From positions 1 through 41,365 of the forward strand of contig JAIQFZ010000040.1 of assembly GCA_020073015.1 (NCBI GenBank): a DNA stretch of 41,365 nt. Reading direction: 5' to 3'. The notes under the pieces were generated by a model, which did not search any database, was not told where the DNA came from, and saw only the letters and a list, made by a program, of their open reading frames with translations. A program made the position numbers and the translations under genes. Numbering within the stretch: the first letter of the stretch is position 1; every line of letters starts with the position of its first letter. This document shows positions 8,159 to 15,848 of the stretch, one piece after another. This DNA is from Terriglobia bacterium (GTDB lineage: Bacteria; Acidobacteriota; Terriglobia; Terriglobales; Acidobacteriaceae).

Positions 8159-8523
8159 GGGAGAACGGTAGCGCCGTCGCAGCGGCTTGTTCGCGTGGTT
8201 GACGGACGTCAGCACCGGATCAAAGCGCGTCCGAATGTAACAGAAACCAAAAAGGACAGCCTGGAGCCCCCCAAGACTGTCCTGATGAACCCTCCCGGTT
8301 AGAAGGGCGATCTGAAGTCAGGCTAGCGGCGCGAGATTGCAGGAGTGTTGCGATTTCATGAAAATCTGGTGAATTCGAGGCCCTCCCCGGCCATGTTCCG
8401 TCCGCCAGCGCCTTGTGCGGAGCGTCACTCGATGCTGTGACTCACTGCGCTGCGGGCCGTCCCAGCCCCGCTGTTATATTGATTAGAAGCTAAGGACTGA
8501 GTTACGGCTTCTGTGGAGGAGCT
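8159..8523. other. 365-bp intergenic region before hemL
   Basis: No gene was found. It contains a minus-strand terminator-like hairpin (8249-8283), a perfect 10-nt palindrome TTTCATGAAA at 8354-8363, and GGAGGA at 8515-8520, three nt before the hemL ATG. A TATATT at about 8474 could serve as a -10 but lacks a convincing -35. Confidence 0.5.
8249..8283 (-). terminator. Terminator-like hairpin reading on the minus strand
   Basis: AGGACAG (8253-8259) pairs with CTGTCCT (8277-8283) around a 17-nt loop. Read on the minus strand, the hairpin is followed by TTTTTGGTTT. No minus-strand gene lies upstream of it, so what it would terminate is unknown. Confidence 0.4.
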
Positions 8524-9822
8524 ATGGCCCGGAAAACCGAGCAATCCCGCAAACTCCAGAAACGTGCAGAGCAGTTGATCCCCGGCGGGGTGAATTCTCC
8601 GGTGCGCGCCTTTCGCGCGGTCGGAGGCGAGCCTTTGTACATCGTGCGCGGCCAGGGTCCCCGCATCTGGGATGCCGATGGCAACGAGTATGTCGACTAT
8701 GTTTGCTCCTGGGGACCGCTCATTCTCGGTCACGCCGCCCCCACCGTGATCGAGGCAGTGATTTCGGCCGCGCGCAGCGGCACCAGCTTCGGAGCCTCCA
8801 CGCCCACCGAAGCCGATCTGGCCGAACTGGTCATCTCCGCCTTCCCGCACATGCAGAAAGTGCGCTTCGTCAGTTCCGGCACCGAAGCAACCATGTCGGC
8901 CATCCGCCTGGCGCGTGCTTATACCAAGCGCAAATACATCGTGAAGTTTGAAGGCTGTTATCACGGACACGCCGACGCGCTGCTGGTGAAAGCGGGATCG
9001 GGCGTTGCGACTCTCGGCATTCCCGGCTCAGCCGGCGTTCCGGAAGAGTTCACCCAGTTCACGCTGGCACTTCCATTCAACGACACCGACGCGCTCGAAC
9101 ATGCCTTCAAGAAGTTCAGGCACCAGATTGCCTGCGTGATCGTAGAGCCGGTAGTCGGCAACATGGGCTGTGTTCCGCCCGCTCGTGGATACCTCGAAGC
9201 TCTACGCGCCATCACTTCGCGCGACAAGGCACTGCTGGTCTTCGACGAAGTGATGACCGGGTTCCGTCTCGCCTTTGGTGGAGCGCAGGAACTCTACGCC
9301 ATCCAGCCCGACCTAACTACCATGGGCAAGATCATTGGCGGAGGCTTGCCGGTTGGCGCCTATGGCGGTCCCAGCGAAATCATGGATCTGGTTGCGCCCC
9401 TCGGTCCCGTGTACCAGGCGGGCACGCTCTCCGGCAATCCGCTGGCCATGGCCGCTGGCTATGCCACTCTGCGCTACCTGCGCGAGCACAAAGACGTTTA
9501 CCCGAAGCTCGACAAGCTTGCCGCCGAAGTGGTCGCCGGTGTTGCCGGCGCCGCGAAAGATGCGGGCGTCAACATGTGTCACAACCGAGTCGGCTCGATG
9601 TTTACCTGGTTCTTCGCGCCCGGACCCGTGACCGACTGGACCTCCGCCGCCAAGTCTGACACCGAGGCCTTCGCGCGATTCTTCCGCTCGATGCTCGAAA
9701 ACGGCATCTACCTGCCACCCTCGCAGTTCGAATCGGCCTTCCTGGGCGCCGCGCATACCGAGCACGACGTGCAGCAAACCATCGCCGCCGCGAAACAGGC
9801 CTTCGCATTGGTGCACGCGTAA
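8524..9822 (+). CDS. hemL: Glutamate-1-semialdehyde 2,1-aminomutase
   Basis: PLP enzyme that converts glutamate-1-semialdehyde to 5-aminolevulinate, the last step of the C5 route to tetrapyrroles. 432 aa, full length. Family landmarks are [18 protein letters not shown] near the N-terminus, the PLP-phosphate site [22 protein letters not shown], the DEVMTGFR aspartate that contacts the pyridine nitrogen, and the Schiff-base lysine in [18 protein letters not shown] (Lys269). GGAGGA lies just upstream of the ATG. The gene is monocistronic here, with no hemA or hemB nearby. Confidence 0.97.
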   Translation: MARKTEQSRKLQKRAEQLIPGGVNSPVRAFRAVGGEPLYIVRGQGPRIWDADGNEYVDYVCSWGPLILGHAAPTVIEAVISAARSGTSFGASTPTEADLAELVISAFPHMQKVRFVSSGTEATMSAIRLARAYTKRKYIVKFEGCYHGHADALLVKAGSGVATLGIPGSAGVPEEFTQFTLALPFNDTDALEHAFKKFRHQIACVIVEPVVGNMGCVPPARGYLEALRAITSRDKALLVFDEVMTGFRLAFGGAQELYAIQPDLTTMGKIIGGGLPVGAYGGPSEIMDLVAPLGPVYQAGTLSGNPLAMAAGYATLRYLREHKDVYPKLDKLAAEVVAGVAGAAKDAGVNMCHNRVGSMFTWFFAPGPVTDWTSAAKSDTEAFARFFRSMLENGIYLPPSQFESAFLGAAHTEHDVQQTIAAAKQAFALVHA

Positions 9823-9828
9823 GCAGTT

Positions 9829-9933
9829 CTCAGTTTCCGGCTGTCAGCTTTCGGCAACGCCTGCGTAGGGACAGCCGCGTTCGGCTGTCCGGCGGAGCGA
9901 AGCTCGCTCACAGATTAACTGACGGCTGATGGC
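9829..9933. repeat. Intergenic repeat with a perfect 9-bp hairpin, overlapping the deacetylase stop
   Basis: The outer arms are imperfect (left words CTCAGTTT and GGCTGTCAGC; right words AACTGACGGCTGA). Inside is a perfect hairpin, GGACAGCCG-CGTT-CGGCTGTCC at 9869-9890. The right arm runs into the last codons of the deacetylase, whose terminal residues Pro-Ser-Ala-Val-Ser and stop come from repeat sequence. Confidence 0.6.
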
Positions 9934-10597
9934 GGATGGTTGACGCCTGCTCCCACGGTCACAAATTCATACCCCTGATCCTTGTGCCGCCGGATCAGAT
10001 TGTCGGTCGCAATTACCGTCTGCGTACGATCCGCCCCCATCGCGCGATGCCCGCCATCATGCAGCAGGATCACGTCGCCACCACGCATCTGTCGAACGAC
10101 CTTTCTCTGGATTTCTGAAGCCGGAGGCGCGCTCCAGTCATGTCCCGTCACATTCCACATCACCGTCTCAAGCCCAAGCTCGCGCGCAACGCGCAGCGTA
10201 GCCGGACGCCGCCCGCCAAACGGCGGCCGAAACAGATTCGAATGCTCCCCGATTGCATCCTGTAGGGCCGACCGGCACTCCAGCAACTGCGAGTAAAGGT
10301 GTGATTGCCAATCACGTGCCCCGCGCGCGCCACCTCGCGAACAATATCGGCTCGTTGTCGCACGAAGCGTCCAATCATAAAAAACGTCGCGCGCACATCG
10401 TGCTTCGCTAGCACTTCCAGGAGCTTCAAAGTATGCGGATCATTGGGCCCATCGTCATAGGTAAGCGCAATTTGTTTGCTGCCGCGCCCGAACCCCGTGA
10501 AGGTGCGCCCGAACCACTGCCCAGTCGGCGCCATGGACTGGTAGCCTGCAGCCGAAGCAGCGGCCGCAGCAGCAAATCCAATCAGAGCCGGGAGCAT
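9915..10597 (-). pseudogene. Polysaccharide deacetylase (NodB/CE4 family), frameshifted
   Basis: Read across two frames this is one CE4 deacetylase. The N-terminal part has a signal-like hydrophobic start (MLPALIGFAAAAAASA), the first catalytic motif ALTYDDGPNDPHT and the metal-binding His of GHVIGNHTFT. Frame is lost near 10290. It resumes one frame over with LLECRSALQ, FRPPFGGR, ETVMWNVTGHDW and DVILLHDGGHR, all family motifs. One missing base (or two extra) explains the break, exactly where the second His of H-x3-H is expected. ATG 10597 is preferred over a TTG at 10636 that lies inside a repeat. A sequencing error is possible. If real, the enzyme would lose half its active site. Confidence 0.8.
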
Positions 10598-10633
10598 GGG
10601 GAGATTGTAAACGGAAGCCCAAAACCTCAACGT

Positions 10634-10737
10634 CAAAAGTCAGAAGTCAGATTGCAGAAGTAAAGCTCCAGCTACCGGAAGCGGGGCTGATAGGCTGGTT
10701 TAACTTCTTCAATTTGACTTCTGACTTCTGCCTTGCT
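10634..10737. repeat. Intergenic inverted repeat with reiterated GTCAGAA words
   Basis: The left arm 10638-10663 (AGTCAGAAGTCAGATTGCAG then AAGTAA) pairs with the right arm 10700-10726 with only about two or three differences. The loop is about 36 nt. It shares the GTCAGATTGCAGA core with the 4436-4540 element. It fills the gap between the divergent deacetylase remnant and the deoxynucleoside kinase gene. Confidence 0.85.
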
Positions 10738-10797
10738 GTTGACTTTTCCCACAATTGCGTCTGAAGGCGAAGCAATATATTCTGCTCACGTCCTCCC

Positions 10798-11463
10798 ATG
10801 GCCAAGCTTTTCGAGCTTCCCCGTTATATTGCGGTTGAAGGTCCCATCCGAGTCGGCAAGAGCACCCTGGCCCGGGTTCTCGGAGAGCGGCTCGCGGCCC
10901 AGCGCGTCATCGAACCGGAAGACAATCCCTTCCTCAAGGCATTCTACGAAGGAGAACCCGGCGCCGGCTTTCAGGCGCAGCTCGCGTTCCTGATCCGCCG
11001 CTTCGAACAATTGCGCGCGCTCGATCTCGGGCCCCGCTCGAACAAGACGGTCGTCGCCGACTACATCTTCGAAAAAGACAAACTCTTCGCCTGCCTCAAC
11101 CTCAACGACCAGGAACTGGAAACCTACAACCGCTATTTCAATTATTTCCGCGAGCAGATCCCCACGCCCGACCTGGTCATTTACCTGCAGGCCACGCCGG
11201 AAGTCCTGAAGAAGCGCCTGAAAAAGAAAAATGCCCCCGGTGAAAAAGCCATCAGCGAAGACTACCTGATGGAAGTTGTCAAAGCCTACGAACATTTTTT
11301 CTTCCACTACACGCAGTCTGACCTGCTGATCGTGAACACCTCCGAGATCGACTTCGTCGACCGCAACGAAGACCTGCAGGAGCTGCTGAAAAAAGTCTCC
11401 GCCCCCATCAAGGGCACACAATACTTCCTGCCGCTAGGGGGCCAAGACGCGGCCAGCGCGTAG
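10798..11463 (+). CDS. Deoxynucleoside kinase (dAdo/dGuo kinase family)
   Basis: Cytoplasmic salvage enzyme that phosphorylates deoxyribonucleosides. 221 aa. The P-loop is EGPIRVGKST (residues 14-23). The ADYIFEKDKLFA segment (Asp-x-x-Phe, where the family has the catalytic D/E-R-S-like substrate-binding motif) and the lid region LKKRLKKKNAPGEKAISEDY follow; these match the dNK fold. PDLVIYLQATPEVL is the Walker-B-like strand. Arginine replaces one of the usual glycines in the P-loop (GPIRVGKS) yet the loop is canonical in length. Specificity for adenosine or guanosine cannot be decided by eye. It starts a plus-strand cluster but has no tight operon partner. Confidence 0.85.
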   Translation: MAKLFELPRYIAVEGPIRVGKSTLARVLGERLAAQRVIEPEDNPFLKAFYEGEPGAGFQAQLAFLIRRFEQLRALDLGPRSNKTVVADYIFEKDKLFACLNLNDQELETYNRYFNYFREQIPTPDLVIYLQATPEVLKKRLKKKNAPGEKAISEDYLMEVVKAYEHFFFHYTQSDLLIVNTSEIDFVDRNEDLQELLKKVSAPIKGTQYFLPLGGQDAASA

Positions 11464-11526
11464 AGGCGGTCGTTGGTCGATAGTCTTTGGTCGCTTGCCC
11501 GTCGGTTAGTCTGATGTGAGTACTTT

Positions 11527-11964
11527 ATGAAAGAGCTTCGCCTCGGCGATCAGGTTATTCGCTACGACAGGGAAGCCACAGCGGTCGCATACAGCGTCGT
11601 TCCATCTGGCGATGCGGATCATTGTGCCTGCATCTACTGCCGTAACTTTGCGGCTCTGCGAGCCAATGTCTATCCACCGCCCTTTCGGGCGCTCCTGGAC
11701 CAACTCGGAATTGATCCCAGCAAGGAAGCGGAAGTTTATGATGCGGCTGGGCCATTTGAACTCAAGATCCGCCCCACAGGAGGTTGGTTCTATTTTGTGG
11801 GCGAGTTGATCGAGACCGGGGAGAGATTAATGCAGACTGGCGACTTCCAGTACTGGGTCCAACCATCCTTTCCTCGCCCTCCCGCCTGCTTCGGCGAGCG
11901 CGTGGCGGCAATCGAGTTTGCGGCGCAGATTCCCTGGGTCTTGGAGGAGGGTCCAGGGAGCTGA
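11527..11964 (+). CDS. Hypothetical protein with an N-terminal CxCxxC motif
   Basis: 145 aa, soluble, not recognised. The N-terminal third reads RLGDQVIRYDREATAVAYS and then HCACIYCRNF, giving Cys33, Cys35 and Cys38. This could bind a metal or form part of a redox site. The C-terminal half is hydrophobic/aromatic (GGWFYFVGELI, WVQPSFPRPP) and ends with QIPWVLEEGP. It resembles uncharacterised proteins of environmental bacteria in my recollection, but no function can be given. The 60 bp upstream carries a reiterated TTGGTCG word and no strong promoter. It is convergent with the vapC-like gene, 14 bp apart. Confidence 0.65.
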   Translation: MKELRLGDQVIRYDREATAVAYSVVPSGDADHCACIYCRNFAALRANVYPPPFRALLDQLGIDPSKEAEVYDAAGPFELKIRPTGGWFYFVGELIETGERLMQTGDFQYWVQPSFPRPPACFGERVAAIEFAAQIPWVLEEGPGS

Positions 11965-11978
11965 TTTTTCGTTGTCGC

Positions 11979-12422
11979 TCACTTCTCGTACCGCGGCAAA
12001 GAATATACGGCCAGCGCTTTCCCAACTTTCTGAAACTCAGGATCCGCCGTGGCCAGCCAGGCGCCTCGTTCAATGGCCAGCTCGGCGGCAAAGGCGTCGG
12101 CATATCCGAGACCGTGCCTTTGCTTTAGTGCGCCCGCCCGAGAGGCGCGTTCCTGATCCACGCCGATGATCGCGATGGGCATCGCACGCAAACTTGCCTC
12201 GGCTTGGCGAGCCTTTGCTTCGCCGCGATACCGCCACTCCATGTAGAAGACTTCACTCCAGTTCACTGCCGACATCAAGAGTGGCAAATCCTGGCGCAGG
12301 GCCTCGGCCAGCAGGTGTTCAATCTTCCCGGCGGTACCTTCGCGGTCCTCGAAGAAGCCAATCAACGCGTTGGCGTCGAGCACGTATCGCCGCGCACGTC
12401 CACGGGGAAAGACAGCGGTCAT
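11979..12422 (-). CDS. PIN-domain ribonuclease toxin, VapC-like
   Basis: 147 aa PIN-domain protein, the toxin half of a type II toxin-antitoxin system. VapC toxins are Mg2+-dependent RNases, often cutting tRNA or rRNA. The acidic active-site residues are in place: Asp16 in YVLDANALIGFFED, Glu in VNWSEVFYMEW, and two Asp in GLGYADAFAAELA and WLATADPEF. It follows the AbrB-type antitoxin gene with a 4-nt ATGA overlap, the standard gene order. The target RNA cannot be predicted. Confidence 0.88.
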   Translation of the reverse strand: MTAVFPRGRARRYVLDANALIGFFEDREGTAGKIEHLLAEALRQDLPLLMSAVNWSEVFYMEWRYRGEAKARQAEASLRAMPIAIIGVDQERASRAGALKQRHGLGYADAFAAELAIERGAWLATADPEFQKVGKALAVYSLPRYEK

Positions 12423-12673
12423 TGATTCTCTCGTTTGCGCTCTCGCTCGCGTTCTTCAAAGAGCGCCTCGAATGCCGAAGGCTCGCCCGGAGCTGGCTTC
12501 AGAAATCCCCTGATCTCCCGAATTCGCCGCTCGGTCATGGGAGTCAGCACCAACCTGCCCTCTTCTTCCGTCCACGTCGCGGGGGTTCCCTGATCGAGCC
12601 CGAACTGCTCGCGCAACTCGGCTGGGATCACCACTTGTCCTTTTGAGCTGATGACGGTACGATAACTCTGCAT
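12419..12673 (-). CDS. AbrB/MazE-type antitoxin paired with the PIN toxin
   Basis: 84 aa. The N-terminal swapped-hairpin DNA-binding domain is clear (TVISSKGQVVIPAELREQFG, then L-x-x-G-T-P). The charged C-terminal tail (SAFEALFEERERERKRENQ) is the expected toxin-wrapping segment. ATG 12673 is chosen because it directly precedes the conserved domain and lies downstream of a -35/-10 pair. A longer frame from 12748 would run through that promoter. It likely autoregulates the pair together with the toxin through the palindromes at 12682-12718. Confidence 0.87.
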   Translation of the reverse strand: MQSYRTVISSKGQVVIPAELREQFGLDQGTPATWTEEEGRLVLTPMTERRIREIRGFLKPAPGEPSAFEALFEERERERKRENQ

Positions 12674-12681
12674 GAACCAAA

Positions 12682-12718
12682 TCTTACCACTATGTAAGAC
12701 TGGAATCAATTGTCTTAC
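12682..12718 (-). promoter_or_regulatory. Promoter-operator of the toxin-antitoxin pair
   Basis: Three half-sites alternate in orientation: TCTTAC (12682-12687), GTAAGAC (12694-12700) and GTCTTAC (12712-12718). On the minus strand TTGATT, a 17-nt spacer containing a half-site, and TAAGAT form a plausible -35/-10 pair ending about 10 nt from the antitoxin ATG. This is a typical layout for autorepression. No binding data exist. Confidence 0.55.
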
Positions 12719-12845
12719 TAAGCGACCTTGGCCGCGACGCCCACCCATCGACGAACGCCTCTTTTGCGGCTACAATACCTCTCACAGCATCCAAGGCTGT
12801 GGACAGGCTCTATCCGGCCGAGCCGGAGGGGCACTGGAGGACATC

Positions 12846-13736
12846 GTGAGTTTCACCCCGATCGGCGAACCTCGCCGCAAGATCACCGCCGCCACCATCC
12901 GCGAAAAAAAGTTTCAGCGCGATCCCATCACCTGCCTGACTGCCTACGACTACGCGACTGCGCGCCTGATTGACGAGGCCGGCATCGACATCGTGCTGGT
13001 CGGCGATTCGCTCGCCATGACCATGCTCGGCTACGAGAACACGCTTTCGGTCACGGTCGACGAGATGCTGCACCACGTGCGCGCCGTGCGCCGCGGCACC
13101 AAGGACGCGCTCCTGATCGCCGACATGCCCTATGGCTCCTACCACGCCACGTCCGAAGAGGCGATTCACAACGCCGCCCGCTTCGTGAAGGAAGGCGGCG
13201 CCGAGGCGGTCAAGATGGAAGGCGGTGAGAAGCGCGTGGACGTGATCCGCCGCGTCATCGACGCCGAAATTCCGGTCGCCGGACACATTGGCCTGACGCC
13301 GCAGTCGGTCAACATGATGGGCGGCTACAAAGTCCAGGGCAAGACGCTGAATGCGATCGAGCAACTCATGCGCGATGCCGTTGCGCTCGACCGCGCTGGG
13401 GTGGCCTGCATTTATCTCGAAGGCATTCCCCGCGAAGTTGCCGCCATGATCACGGCCGAAGTGGAGACGCCGACCATCGGCATCGGCGCTGGTCCCGAAT
13501 GCGATGGCCAGGTGCTCGTCTTCCACGACCTCGTCAACCTGACGTTCGGCCATTCGGCAAAGTTTGTGCGCCACTACGGAGACGCCGCTGCTCTGATCAC
13601 CCAAGCGGTCCTGACCTTCAAAGCCGACGTGGTTTCGCACCAGTTTCCGAACGACAGCGAGTCGTACCATTTGCCCAAAGACACGCGGGCCGCACTCGAA
13701 ACGGTACTCCACCGCAAGCACGCCCTGCAGCGATAA
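12846..13736 (+). CDS. panB: 3-methyl-2-oxobutanoate hydroxymethyltransferase
   Basis: First committed step of pantothenate synthesis: transfers a hydroxymethyl group from methylene-THF to 2-oxoisovalerate, giving ketopantoate. 296 aa from GTG 12846, which has GGAGG 6-7 nt upstream. An ATG at 12672 in the same frame would add 58 residues, overlap the antitoxin gene and is rejected. Motifs are CLTAYDYATARLIDEAGID, VGDSLAMTMLGYENTL, the metal-binding DMPYGSY, GHIGLTPQSVNMMGGYKVQG and PTIGIGAGPECDGQVLVFHD. It forms a short operon with a lipoprotein gene and panC. Confidence 0.96.
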   Translation: MSFTPIGEPRRKITAATIREKKFQRDPITCLTAYDYATARLIDEAGIDIVLVGDSLAMTMLGYENTLSVTVDEMLHHVRAVRRGTKDALLIADMPYGSYHATSEEAIHNAARFVKEGGAEAVKMEGGEKRVDVIRRVIDAEIPVAGHIGLTPQSVNMMGGYKVQGKTLNAIEQLMRDAVALDRAGVACIYLEGIPREVAAMITAEVETPTIGIGAGPECDGQVLVFHDLVNLTFGHSAKFVRHYGDAAALITQAVLTFKADVVSHQFPNDSESYHLPKDTRAALETVLHRKHALQR

Positions 13737-13756
13737 TGGCGGGCGGAGAGAACGCC

Positions 13757-14182
13757 GTGCGAACTATCGTCATCTTGATCCTGCTGGGGGGTGTGGTCGC
13801 CTGCTCCAAAGCCCCGCAGACGGAAACCACGGAAACGCCGCAACCGACCGGTCTCGAGTCCATTCCGCCACCAGACCCCTCGCAGTATCCAAGCTTCCGC
13901 AACATGAGCGACTGGAAAAATCCATATCTGGTCGTCCGCGAAGATGGGATTGGCTTCGTCGATCTGTCGAATCACGAGGTCCACATTCTGAAGCCGGAAG
14001 AGATCCCGGCCGAACTGGTCTCTCTTCCATCGAGCGCGTGGCCTTACGGACGCGTCGTGCTGGTCGCCGAAGCCGCTCCCAAGATTCCTACCGATCAGGC
14101 GAAAGCCGAAGTGCGCAAGAACCGCGCCCTGCTGGTGGGAACTCTCAAAGAATTGGACGTTCAGATCCGCGAGGCTCCCTAA
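13757..14182 (+). CDS. Small lipoprotein of unknown function in the pan operon
   Basis: 141 aa. The N-terminus MRTIVILILLGGVVACSKAP is a signal peptide with lipobox VVAC, making Cys16 the lipidation site. It is followed by a Thr/Pro-rich linker and a compact domain (YPSFRNMSDWKNPYLVVRED, GIGFVDLSNHEVHILKPEEI, then WPYGRVVLVAEA). GTG 13757 is preferred because GGCGGAGAG lies 6 nt upstream. An ATG at 13736, overlapping the panB stop, is the alternative. No family was recognised. It is wedged between panB and panC, but a link to pantothenate synthesis is doubtful since it appears to be exported. Confidence 0.72.
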   Translation: MRTIVILILLGGVVACSKAPQTETTETPQPTGLESIPPPDPSQYPSFRNMSDWKNPYLVVREDGIGFVDLSNHEVHILKPEEIPAELVSLPSSAWPYGRVVLVAEAAPKIPTDQAKAEVRKNRALLVGTLKELDVQIREAP

Positions 14183-14201
14183 GCGCCCAAGTGCGCTGCC
14201 C

Positions 14202-15044
14202 GTGAAGATATGTGCCACCATCCCGGAAGCTCGCGCGGCCGGCCGCGATGCGCGGGCGAGTCGCCAACGGCTGGGCCTAGTTCCCACCATGGGGGCGCTC
14301 CATGAAGGCCACCTGTCACTGGTGCGCGCTGCCAAAGCACATTGCGACGCGGTTGTTGTTTCCATCTTCGTGAACCCAACGCAGTTCGGCCCCACGGAAG
14401 ATCTGGCGAAGTATCCACGCCAGTTCGAGCGCGATTGCGCGCTCTTGGAACGAGAGAACGTCGACATTCTTTTCGCCCCATCCGTCGACGAGATGTACCC
14501 GAAAGGAGAGGCCACGTGGGTCATGGTCGAAGGCTTGAGCGACAGACTCGACGGCCGCTCGCGGCCTGGCCACTTTCGCGGCGTGACCACGGTGGTGGCC
14601 AAGTTGTTTCACGTGATTGAGCCTGACGTTGCCTTCTTCGGACAGAAAGACGCGGCGCAAGTGGCCGTCATCCGCCGCTTCGTGCGCGACCTGAATTTTC
14701 CGGTCGAGATTGCGGTTTGCCCGATCGTGCGCGAAGCGGACGGCCTGGCCATGAGTTCGCGCAACGCGTATCTGAATCCCGAAGAGCGGCAACGCGCGCT
14801 CGTGCTGCAACGCTCCTTGCGGTGCGTCGAAGAAAAGCTCCGCACGGGGGAGAAAAGCGCGACGAGGCTCATCACCGCGGCAAGAGAAGTCTTTGCGCAT
14901 GAGCCGCAAGTCCGTCTGGACTATTTCGAAATCGTCGACCCCGACACCCTCGACCCCATCGAGCTCATCACCGGAAAAACGCTCGTAGCCGTGGCCGCCT
15001 ACGTCGGCACCACACGCCTCATCGACAACCTTTTACTGGCTTGA
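14202..15044 (+). CDS. panC: Pantothenate synthetase (pantoate--beta-alanine ligase)
   Basis: ATP-dependent joining of pantoate and beta-alanine to make pantothenate. 280 aa. Motifs: LVPTMGALHEGHLSLVRAA, containing the HxGH nucleotide-binding element; VSIFVNPTQFGPTEDLAKYP; PGHFRGVTTVVAKLF; FFGQKDAAQ; and the KMSKS-like MSSRNAYLNPEER. The start is GTG, 19 nt after the lipoprotein stop. The operon has panB and panC; no panD or ketopantoate reductase (panE) gene is in the window. A short GACGGGCG palindrome follows the stop by 10 nt. Confidence 0.96.
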   Translation: MKICATIPEARAAGRDARASRQRLGLVPTMGALHEGHLSLVRAAKAHCDAVVVSIFVNPTQFGPTEDLAKYPRQFERDCALLERENVDILFAPSVDEMYPKGEATWVMVEGLSDRLDGRSRPGHFRGVTTVVAKLFHVIEPDVAFFGQKDAAQVAVIRRFVRDLNFPVEIAVCPIVREADGLAMSSRNAYLNPEERQRALVLQRSLRCVEEKLRTGEKSATRLITAAREVFAHEPQVRLDYFEIVDPDTLDPIELITGKTLVAVAAYVGTTRLIDNLLLA

Positions 15045-15054
15045 ATAATGGAGA

Positions 15055-15074
15055 GACGGGCGTCCCCGCCCGTC
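15055..15074. repeat. REP-like palindrome GACGGGCG-TCCC-CGCCCGTC, copy 1
   Basis: Perfect 8-bp stem with a 4-nt loop, 10 nt after the panC stop. It is identical over all 20 nt to the copy at 41083-41102. No U-tract follows, so it is not a standard intrinsic terminator. Confidence 0.8.
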
Positions 15075-15107
15075 CGCCGCGTCACTTCTTACACCGCTGC
15101 GGGCCGA

Positions 15108-15746
15108 CTACGTAGCTGATATTTGGCCGCCCCGCCCGGAGACGAAGAGATTTCCGGCGATGAAGTAGCGCAACGGCTGCCCTGCTGATTTCGTAATGCC
15201 AATTCGTGGCGTGACCATCACACGACGCACGCGATATCCATCGTCAACCAGTTGCAGGTCAGATTTCGCACTCACCAGGTTCTTTCCGTTGTCGCGGTCA
15301 CGCGTGATGTCGAGCGCTTCCGACATGCGTCCGGGGCCGGTAGAAATCTTCTTGAGATCACTTTTCTTGGCGATCGTAATCCCGCGCGCCTTGGCCATCT
15401 CTTCGATGCCCGCCACGGGCTCCAAAGCGCGAAACAGCACACATCCGGGCACGCCGTCGGGAAGGCAGGAAACATTCAGGCAAAAATGATTGCCGTAGAT
15501 GAAGTACACGTAAGCATGGCCGGACGGACCAAACAGGACGAAGTTTCGCGCCGTCTTGCCCGCGACCGCATGGGCGGCTGCGTCTCCTTCGCCGAGATAC
15601 GCCTCGGTCTCAACCACGCGCCCGGCGAGAATTCCACGCGGCGTTTTGCGGATCAGCAATTTTCCCAGCAGGGCGCGCGCGACCTGGCGGGGATCGCGAT
15701 CGAAGAAGGCCGTCGGCAACAGCTTGACTTGGTCTAAGGTAATCAT
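15108..15746 (-). CDS. 3-methyladenine DNA glycosylase (AAG/MPG type)
   Basis: Base-excision repair glycosylase that removes alkylated purines, including 3-methyladenine and hypoxanthine. 212 aa from ATG 15746; a longer in-frame start at 15845 would add unlike sequence. Motifs: FFDRDPRQVARALLGKLLIR, GRVVETEAYLGEGDAAAHA with the catalytic Glu, FGPSGHAYVYFIYGNHFCLN with the DNA-intercalating Tyr region, GCVLFRALEP and STGPGRMSEALDI. It resembles the human AAG family rather than E. coli Tag or AlkA. It is convergent with panC. Confidence 0.93.
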   Translation of the reverse strand: MITLDQVKLLPTAFFDRDPRQVARALLGKLLIRKTPRGILAGRVVETEAYLGEGDAAAHAVAGKTARNFVLFGPSGHAYVYFIYGNHFCLNVSCLPDGVPGCVLFRALEPVAGIEEMAKARGITIAKKSDLKKISTGPGRMSEALDITRDRDNGKNLVSAKSDLQLVDDGYRVRRVMVTPRIGITKSAGQPLRYFIAGNLFVSGRGGQISAT

Positions 15747-15848
15747 GCGCAACGGCAGCCGTCGTCTACAATTGTTGCGATCGATAGCAGGCGCTCCAGC
15801 GACGCTGGCAAGGCAGAAGCGGCGGAACCTGCACTCAGGAGGCATATC

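Noticed and set aside
6950-8215. A 421-codon open frame opposite the asparaginase gene
   Set aside because: The plus-strand frame is a complete Ntn hydrolase with its catalytic Thr; the opposite frame has low-complexity composition and no motif.
12672-12845. A 58-residue longer N-terminus for PanB from the ATG at 12672
   Set aside because: It overlaps the antitoxin gene and its promoter, has no PanB-like sequence, and a GTG with a proper GGAGG lies at 12846.
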